Source of the DNA: Lachnospiraceae bacterium
GTDB taxonomy: Bacteria > Bacillota > Clostridia > Oscillospirales > CAG-272
Direction: 5' to 3'
Assembly: GCA_024404495.1 (NCBI GenBank)
Contig: JAKSPT010000001.1
Span: 1-64,000, forward strand
Length of the DNA: 64,000 nucleotides
The notes beneath the pieces are model-generated. The model did no database searches and was not told the DNA's origin. It saw only the letters and a list, made by a program, of their open reading frames with translations. Shown here one piece after another: positions 58,406 through 64,000 of this stretch; position 1 is the stretch's first letter, and each line of letters starts with the position of its first letter. The position numbers and the translations under genes are program-made.

Positions 58406-59456
58406 CGACGTCGGGCTGTATCAATTCCGCAGAGAGCTGATCGCAGCGCTCCTGAAAGAGCACGAGGTCACGGTCTCCCTTCCCTACGGGGAACTCGTGG
58501 AGCCTCTGAAGGAAATGGGCTGTGCCTTTCTCGACACGCCGGTCGACCGCCGCGGGATCAACCCGTTCGTTGACCTGAAGCTGTTCCGCAGCTACAGAAA
58601 ACTGCTGAAGGAGCTTTCTCCCGATCTGGTCGTCACTTATACGATCAAGCCCAATATCTACGGCGGCTGCGCCTGCAGAACGGCAAAGATCCCGTATTGC
58701 GTCAATATCACCGGTCTGGGTTCCGCTTTTCAAAAAGAAGGCGTTCTGAAAAAGCTGGTCGTCTTTATGTACAAGGCGGCGCTGAAAAAAGCGAGAACCG
58801 TCTTTTTTGAGAACACCGCCAACCGGGACGTTTTTCTGAAAGAAAAGATCGTCCCCGAAGAAAAGACCTGCGTCCTGAACGGCGCGGGCGTCAATCTGGA
58901 GCGTTACCGCGTCACGGAATACCCGGACGGGGATACGACGAAATTCCTGTTTATCGGCAGAGTGATGAAGGAAAAAGGCGTGAACGAGCTGTTCACGGCA
59001 ATGAAGCGCCTCGTTTCCGAGGGATACGACGTTCACCTCGATCTGCTCGGCGGATACGAGGAAGACTATAAATCGGTCATTGAAGAAAACGAAAAAAGCG
59101 GCTGGCTGACCTATCACGGCTATCAGACCGACGTCCGTCCGTTCATCGCCGCGTCCCACTGCTTCGTCCTCCCGTCGTGGCACGAGGGGATGGCAAACAC
59201 CAACCTCGAATGCGCCGCGTCGGGCAGACCGCTCATCACGAGTAATATCCCGGGCTGCAAAGAAGCCGCAGAGGACGGAAAAAGCGGTTTTCTCTGCGAA
59301 AAGCAGAACGCCGACAGTCTGTATGACAAAATGAAAACGTTTCTCGCCCTTTCGTATGAAGAAAGAAAGCAGCTCGGTCTCTGCGGACGGTATTTGACGG
59401 AAAAGCGATTTGACAGGGAAACCGTCGTCAGGAAAACGATGGAACGATTATTCTGA
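58380..59456 (+). CDS. Glycosyltransferase, GT4 family (PglA-like position)
   Basis: A 358-residue GT-B enzyme. N-terminal LANNDVGLYQFRRELI and the nucleotide-sugar site LFIGRVMKEKGVNELFTAM with PSWHEGMANTNLECAASGRP (the E-x7-E region) are those of GT4. By order in the operon it would add the second sugar to the lipid-linked first one, as PglA does in Campylobacter, but donor and acceptor are inferred only. Its ATG lies within the end of the acetyltransferase gene. Confidence 0.88.
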   Translation: MKILILANNDVGLYQFRRELIAALLKEHEVTVSLPYGELVEPLKEMGCAFLDTPVDRRGINPFVDLKLFRSYRKLLKELSPDLVVTYTIKPNIYGGCACRTAKIPYCVNITGLGSAFQKEGVLKKLVVFMYKAALKKARTVFFENTANRDVFLKEKIVPEEKTCVLNGAGVNLERYRVTEYPDGDTTKFLFIGRVMKEKGVNELFTAMKRLVSEGYDVHLDLLGGYEEDYKSVIEENEKSGWLTYHGYQTDVRPFIAASHCFVLPSWHEGMANTNLECAASGRPLITSNIPGCKEAAEDGKSGFLCEKQNADSLYDKMKTFLALSYEERKQLGLCGRYLTEKRFDRETVVRKTMERLF

Positions 59457-59468
59457 AAAGGAGGAGCC

Positions 59469-60602
59469 ATGACAAAACTATTCCCGATTCTGATTTTCAG
59501 CCTGATCATGGCTTTTCTGTCGGAAAAGAACTCGCTGAAAAAGAAGGACGACCTCGGCGGAAGCTATTACACCAAAAAAGACTGGCTGTTCTACCTCATT
59601 ATGGCAGCCGCGATGGCGGTGTTCGTCGGACTGCGCACGAGCGGCAACGACACTTTGGCATACAGAATCATGTATGAGATGCTTCCCACCGGGTGGGACA
59701 GCCTTTCCACCGTCGACTGGACCTCGCTCGCGGGCGCGCCCGGGCATCAGTCAGTCAACATTATCATGAAAACGCTTGGCTTCACCACGCAGGATTATCT
59801 GATGGTGTATTCCCTGTTCACCGTTTCCGTCTATCTGTGGTTCCTCCGTAAATACACGAACAACGTCCCGTTTTCCGTTTTTCTCTTTTTCACCATGGGC
59901 GTTTACACCTTCACCATGGCGGCGATCAAGCAGACCGCTGCGGTCGCCTTTCTGCTGATCGCGACCGACAAGGCAATCCGGAAAAAATACTTCGGGTTTG
60001 CGCTTTTCGCCGCGATCGCGATGCTGTTCCACCCGTACTCTTTCATATATCTCATCATCCCGTTTCTGGATTTCGCTCCGTGGACGAAAAAGACCTTCTT
60101 CTTTCTCGCCGGAACCGTTTTCGTCTCGATCGCGTTTAATTTCCTGCTGGAACCGCTGCTTGACATTACGGGTGCTCTGGGTGCCGGATATACCGCAGAG
60201 GAGCTGACCGGTGAAGGCGTCAACGTCTTCCGCGTCCTCGTCGTCTGGGTCCCCGTCCTGCTGTCGTTCCTGGTCCGTCCGCATTTTTATCAAAAGAACG
60301 ACCGTGTCGCCAATATCGTGATCAACGCCTCGATGATCAACGCGATGATCATGTTCGTCGGTCTGTTCGGGACCGCAAACTATTTCGCGAGAATGGCGAA
60401 CTATTTCCTGATCTTTCAGGCGATCGCGCTGCCGCTCCTGCTCGACGCGTTCGACCCGAGCAACAGAAAACTTCTTTCAGTCGGCGCCGTCGCCGGGTAT
60501 TCCGGGTATTTCTACTACGGTACGGTGCTCGCAAACGGCGTTTTCGACAATTTGTACCGTTTTTTGACCTTCTCGGAATATTTCGAGCAGCTGTTCGGGT
60601 GA
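59469..60602 (+). CDS. EpsG-family polysaccharide polymerase
   Basis: A 377-residue membrane protein with about ten hydrophobic segments. The N-terminal pattern, a cytoplasmic loop with YYTKKDW and the FVGLRTSGNDTLAYRIMY segment, is typical of the EpsG/Wzy group, which joins repeat units into long exopolysaccharide chains outside the membrane. GGAGG stands before the ATG. It is 12 bases after the GT4 gene and 4 before the next. Its presence argues for a polymeric capsule or exopolysaccharide rather than only protein glycosylation. Confidence 0.88.
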   Translation: MTKLFPILIFSLIMAFLSEKNSLKKKDDLGGSYYTKKDWLFYLIMAAAMAVFVGLRTSGNDTLAYRIMYEMLPTGWDSLSTVDWTSLAGAPGHQSVNIIMKTLGFTTQDYLMVYSLFTVSVYLWFLRKYTNNVPFSVFLFFTMGVYTFTMAAIKQTAAVAFLLIATDKAIRKKYFGFALFAAIAMLFHPYSFIYLIIPFLDFAPWTKKTFFFLAGTVFVSIAFNFLLEPLLDITGALGAGYTAEELTGEGVNVFRVLVVWVPVLLSFLVRPHFYQKNDRVANIVINASMINAMIMFVGLFGTANYFARMANYFLIFQAIALPLLLDAFDPSNRKLLSVGAVAGYSGYFYYGTVLANGVFDNLYRFLTFSEYFEQLFG

Positions 60603-60606
60603 AAAA

Positions 60607-61701
60607 ATGATCAGAGTATTGCAGGTCGTAACGCATATGAACCGGGGCGGACTCGAATCGATGCTGATGAATTATTACCGGCATATCGACCGGGAAAAGG
60701 TCCAATTCGACTTTCTGACGCACCGCCCGTACGACGGCGATTTCGGAGAGGAGATCAGTGCGCTCGGCGGAACGGTCTTCCATCTTCCCCCCCTCAATCC
60801 CTTCGGTACCTCCTACAAAAAAGCGCTGCGCGGCTTTTTCGCGTCGCATCCGGAATACGGGACCGTTCACGTCCATCTGGACTGCATGAGCGGCGTCGTG
60901 CTGAAGGAAGCGAAGCGCGCGGGGATCCCCGTCCGCGTCGCGCACAGCCACAGCTCAAGTCAGGATAAGGATCTGAAATACCCGCTCAAACTTTTTTTCC
61001 GCCGTTCGATCCCGGAATACGCCACCGATCTGTTCGCCTGCGGCGAGGAAGCCGGGAAATGGATGTTTTGCGGCGCGCCGTTCACCGTGCTGAACAACGC
61101 GATCGACGCCGCCGCCTTCTCGTTCGATCCGATGACCCGTCAAGCCGTGCGGAAATCGTTCGGTTTTTCGGATCATCAGCTCGTCGTCGGGCACGTCGGA
61201 AGATTCTCTTATCCGAAAAATCACGAATATCTGATCGACTGCTTCGGCGCGCTCCTCAAAAGGGCACCGGACGCGAGGCTTCTCCTCGTCGGTGACGACA
61301 AAAACGGCCTCGGCGCTCAGATCCGCGAAAAGGTGCGCGCACTCGGAATTGAGAATACCGTCGTTTTCGCCGGTCTTCGCTCCGACGTTTCCGACCTGAT
61401 GCAGGCGATGGACGTTTTCGTCTTTCCGTCCCGTTATGAAGGTCTTCCGGTCACGCTGATCGAGGCGCAGGCGGCGGGGCTCCCCTGCCTGATCTCCGAC
61501 AAGGTGCCGATCGAGTGTAAAAAAACAGATCTCGTCCGTCAGCTTCCGCTCGCGGAAGCTCCCGCGTTCTGGGCGGACGCGATCCTTTCCGCTTCCGGAA
61601 CCGAACGGAAAAACGTACTGTCGGATATCCGTGCCGCCGGCTTTGACGTTACGGAAAACGCTTTATGGCTGCAGAATTACTATTTGAAGCAGGGCGACTG
61701 A
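60607..61701 (+). CDS. Glycosyltransferase, GT4 family (EpsF-like)
   Basis: A 364-residue GT-B glycosyltransferase. VVTHMNRGGLESMLMNYYRH at the start is typical of EpsF-type enzymes; the donor site shows GHVGRFSYPKNHEYLIDCF and FPSRYEGLPVTLIEAQAAGL with the two conserved glutamates. It probably adds an inner sugar of the repeat unit. It ends one base before the GT2 gene. Confidence 0.9.
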   Translation: MIRVLQVVTHMNRGGLESMLMNYYRHIDREKVQFDFLTHRPYDGDFGEEISALGGTVFHLPPLNPFGTSYKKALRGFFASHPEYGTVHVHLDCMSGVVLKEAKRAGIPVRVAHSHSSSQDKDLKYPLKLFFRRSIPEYATDLFACGEEAGKWMFCGAPFTVLNNAIDAAAFSFDPMTRQAVRKSFGFSDHQLVVGHVGRFSYPKNHEYLIDCFGALLKRAPDARLLLVGDDKNGLGAQIREKVRALGIENTVVFAGLRSDVSDLMQAMDVFVFPSRYEGLPVTLIEAQAAGLPCLISDKVPIECKKTDLVRQLPLAEAPAFWADAILSASGTERKNVLSDIRAAGFDVTENALWLQNYYLKQGD

Positions 61702-61702
61702 T

Positions 61703-62593
61703 ATGAATGAACCGATCCTGACCGTATTTACCCCGGCGTACAACCGTGCCCACACCCTGCCGAGGACCTACGAATCCCTGAAACGGCAGGACTGCCGCGA
61801 CTTCGTATGGCTGATCGTAGACGACGGCTCAACGGACGATACCGCGTCCCTCGTCGCCGGATGGCAAACGGAAGAGAACGGATTTGAGATCCGCTATCTC
61901 CGGAAAGAAAACGGCGGAATGCACACGGCGCACAATACCGCTTACGCGAATATCGGCACCGAGCTGAACGTCTGCATCGATTCGGACGACTGCCTTGCCG
62001 ACGGAGCCGTCTCAAAGATCCTGAAAAAATGGGACGAGGTAAAGACGTCCGGCTGCGCGGGCATCATCGGTCTCGACGCCGATATGACCGACGGAAAGAT
62101 CATCGGAAAAGGATTTCCCGACGGGCTAACCGAAACGACCCTCTGCGGCTACTACGCAAACGGCGGGCAGGGCGACAAAAAGCTGGTCTACCGTACCGAC
62201 GTGATCAATTCCTGCCCGGATTATCCGGTATTTCCCGGCGAGAAATACGTCGCTTTGGCGTATAAATACCGCCTGATCGACCAGAAGTACAAGCTTGCCG
62301 TTCTTGACGACGTGCTATGTAACGTTGAATATCAGCCGGACGGTTCCTCCCGCAATATGTACGGACAGTATCTGAAGAATCCGCAGGGCTTCGCTTTCTG
62401 GCGAAAAGTCTGTATGCAGTACCCGGAAAGCAAAAAAAGGGTATTTATTGACTGCGTCCACTACGTTTCGAGCAGCATCCTCGCGAAAAACAGGCGTTTT
62501 ATCAGAGAATCGCCGAAAAAGGTACTGACCGTTCTCGCGATTCCGTTCGGCTTACTGCTGACGCTCTTCATCAAGCGGAAAGCCCGGAGCTGA
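61703..62593 (+). CDS. Glycosyltransferase, GT2 family
   Basis: A 296-residue GT-A enzyme. TVFTPAYNRAHTLPRTYESL, VDDGSTDDT and the metal-binding CIDSDDCL are all present. The last 20 residues are hydrophobic and end in KRKARS, suggesting membrane association. It adds a sugar to the growing repeat unit; the sugar is unknown. Confidence 0.9.
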   Translation: MNEPILTVFTPAYNRAHTLPRTYESLKRQDCRDFVWLIVDDGSTDDTASLVAGWQTEENGFEIRYLRKENGGMHTAHNTAYANIGTELNVCIDSDDCLADGAVSKILKKWDEVKTSGCAGIIGLDADMTDGKIIGKGFPDGLTETTLCGYYANGGQGDKKLVYRTDVINSCPDYPVFPGEKYVALAYKYRLIDQKYKLAVLDDVLCNVEYQPDGSSRNMYGQYLKNPQGFAFWRKVCMQYPESKKRVFIDCVHYVSSSILAKNRRFIRESPKKVLTVLAIPFGLLLTLFIKRKARS

Positions 62594-62644
62594 ATCGCGT
62601 ATTCAGCTTCAGTGCGTCCGATTCCGAAAGGAAGGTCTACGAGA

Positions 62645-63640
62645 ATGACAACCTCACAGCCCGCGCTCCGCGAAAGCCCGAAAACCTACACCGGTATCGA
62701 TCTCTTCAAGCTGCTGATCGCTCTGTTCATCGTATTCACTCACACTTACTGCTCCGATTGGGGAGCCGCAGGGCTATGGATCAGAAACAATCTGTCGCTG
62801 TCGGGCGTTCCGTTCTTCTTCATCGTTTCCGGTTTCTTTTTTGAAAAAGGGTTAAAAAAGGCAGAGGACGCCGGATCCTATCTCAAAAAATATCTCGTTC
62901 GGATCGGCGGAATGTATCTGTTCTGGTTCGTCATAACGCTTTCCGTCGCGTGGTACAGCTGGATCCTGACCAAGCCGTCCGAAAACACCCTTTTCAGAGT
63001 GTTCCGCGTTTTCCGCAGTTTCTTTTTTGCGGGCGGAATGGGTGTCTACTGGTATCTGCTTTCTCTGCTGTGCGTGTGCCCGATCCTGTATCTGCTGTAC
63101 CGCCGTCCCCGGATGAAGGCGGTGGTCTGGCCGCTTGCAGCCGTATTGTTTGCGGTGGGCGCTCTGTATTATATGGGCAAGCTCGACGGAAGTCTCGTAT
63201 ACACCGGGATCCACGTCGTGTTCGGCTCCGAAAGAAACTTTCTGACGACGGGACTATTTTATATGTGCATCGGCACCGCATTTGCGGAAAACGAAGCGCG
63301 TCTCCGGGTCCCTTTCCCTGCCGCTCTGCTGCTCCTTCTCGCCGCTCTTGCTGTCGGGACCTTCACGGTCAAGCCCTTCGGAAACGCGCTGATCGCGATC
63401 TTCCTCGTCGTTTTCGCATTGAATCTGAATCCCCGGATCCCGGAAAAATGCTCTCAGGGCATGAGAAAGCTCAGCACGGGGATCTACCTGATCCATTTCC
63501 CGTTCATTCTGCTGTTTGACTTCTATCTCAAGCGCGGAACGCTGATCGATTATCCTCTGACGCTGGCGTTCTCGGTCGCCGTTTTCCTCGTCTCCTCTCT
63601 TCTGCTTCCGAAAAAAATCAAAAAAATCATATACGGATGA
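62645..63640 (+). CDS. Membrane acyltransferase, Acyl_transf_3 family
   Basis: A 331-residue membrane protein with about ten hydrophobic helices. The family start TGIDLFKLLIALFIVFTHTY contains the His used for acyl transfer; PFFFIVSGFFFEKGL follows. Such proteins put acetyl or other acyl groups onto surface sugars. AAAGGAAGG precedes the ATG at 62645; an in-frame GTG at 62612 has no such site. Confidence 0.88.
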   Translation: MTTSQPALRESPKTYTGIDLFKLLIALFIVFTHTYCSDWGAAGLWIRNNLSLSGVPFFFIVSGFFFEKGLKKAEDAGSYLKKYLVRIGGMYLFWFVITLSVAWYSWILTKPSENTLFRVFRVFRSFFFAGGMGVYWYLLSLLCVCPILYLLYRRPRMKAVVWPLAAVLFAVGALYYMGKLDGSLVYTGIHVVFGSERNFLTTGLFYMCIGTAFAENEARLRVPFPAALLLLLAALAVGTFTVKPFGNALIAIFLVVFALNLNPRIPEKCSQGMRKLSTGIYLIHFPFILLFDFYLKRGTLIDYPLTLAFSVAVFLVSSLLLPKKIKKIIYG

Positions 63641-63647
63641 AATCACA

Positions 63648-64000
63648 ATGATCCTGAAAAAAGCCCATTACTGCCGGTTCAAGGAACCCGGGATTATGGA
63701 AAAAGGTCAGCGGAACGTCAGCCTTGACCTCATCCAGATTATCGCCACCTTCCTTGTCGTAATGATTCATCAGGCAGCGAACGTCAATTTACCGGACGAT
63801 GCAAATCCGGTTTCATTAACGATTCTGAATGCGATTTGCGAAGCTTGCGTTCCTCTGTTTTTGATGAAAACCGGAGCCCTCCTTCTGAAAAAAGAGCGTC
63901 CGTGCTCATTAAAAAGTACATTTCGGAGAATCGGGTATATTTCCGCCGTCATCGTTTTCTGGGGTTTATTCTATAACGTCGTTTCCTATACGATCATCGA
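63648..64000 (+). CDS. Second membrane acyltransferase, 3' end cut by window edge
   Basis: The frame opens with ATG at 63648, 7 bases after the previous stop, and stays open to the end of the window (117 codons). It reads MILKKAHYCRFKEPG, then SLDLIQIIATFLVVMIHQAA, VPLFLMKTGALLLKKE and a further hydrophobic helix. This matches the start of the Acyl_transf_3 family, including the His after the first helix. It continues the polysaccharide operon. Confidence 0.75.
   Translation, partial: MILKKAHYCRFKEPGIMEKGQRNVSLDLIQIIATFLVVMIHQAANVNLPDDANPVSLTILNAICEACVPLFLMKTGALLLKKERPCSLKSTFRRIGYISAVIVFWGLFYNVVSYTII

Overview
The window reads as chromosome of a strictly anaerobic, Gram-positive member of the Bacillota (class Clostridia, probably an uncultured gut Oscillospirales or Christensenellales relative; this placement is inference). 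The support is a moderately high GC content, consensus sigma-A promoters (TTGACA/TATAAT with 16-18 base spacers), AGGAGG-type ribosome binding sites, many lipoproteins with a lipobox, secreted proteins anchored by a C-terminal membrane helix and Lys/Arg tail, and an [FeFe] hydrogenase. No rRNA, tRNA, CRISPR, transposase, integrase or phage gene was found.

Layout. 1-14.4 kb: end of a Fic protein; an alpha/beta-hydrolase esterase; a GDPD lipoprotein; a GH172 (DUF2961) enzyme with an orphan solute-binding lipoprotein; a membrane-anchored sialate O-acetylesterase; and a large secreted leucine-rich-repeat protein. 14.4-20.4 kb: a minus-strand sugar operon (FGGY kinase, class II aldolase, GH38 alpha-mannosidase, D-lyxose/mannose isomerase, SGNH esterase). 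20.6-24.9 kb: two surface proteins, one a beta-helix glycan-binding or glycan-cleaving protein. 25.0-25.9 kb: a PocR/AraC regulator. An identical operator-like element lies in front of the sugar operon and of the surface-protein operon, and it also overlaps the regulator's own promoter, so these form a probable regulon. 26-36.5 kb: a second minus-strand glycan locus (surface protein, clan-A glycosidase lipoprotein, nucleoside hydrolase, orphan solute-binding lipoprotein, SIS isomerase, ROK kinase, GH2 beta-mannosidase-like enzyme, AraC regulator).

36.8-43 kb: a recently rearranged segment. Two tandem small secreted proteins share an identical N-terminal half and differ in the middle of the C-terminal half. 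With a small repeat protein they lie between two direct copies of the 3' end of the [FeFe] hydrogenase gene. The intact hydrogenase gene and its GltD-like flavoprotein partner follow. 43-51.3 kb: GH31 glycosidase with a P1-family peptidase, a lower-GC lipoprotein, a 553-residue coiled-coil protein of unknown role, an ADP-ribosylglycohydrolase and a small Cys-containing peptide-like protein. 51.7-55.7 kb: a 1207-residue Ig-repeat surface protein with a small cytoplasmic partner. 55.8-64 kb: a surface-polysaccharide operon that runs off the right edge and opens with aminotransferase, phosphoglycosyl transferase and acetyltransferase resembling PglE-PglC-PglD, followed by glycosyltransferases, an EpsG-type polymerase and acyltransferases.

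Taken together, the window describes a cell specialised in host or plant glycans (mannosides, acetylated sugars), with cytoplasmic glycosidases fed by transporters that are not encoded here, a heavily decorated surface and a hydrogen-producing fermentative metabolism. Start codons were chosen by ribosome binding site and promoter position; several differ from the longest possible reading frame.
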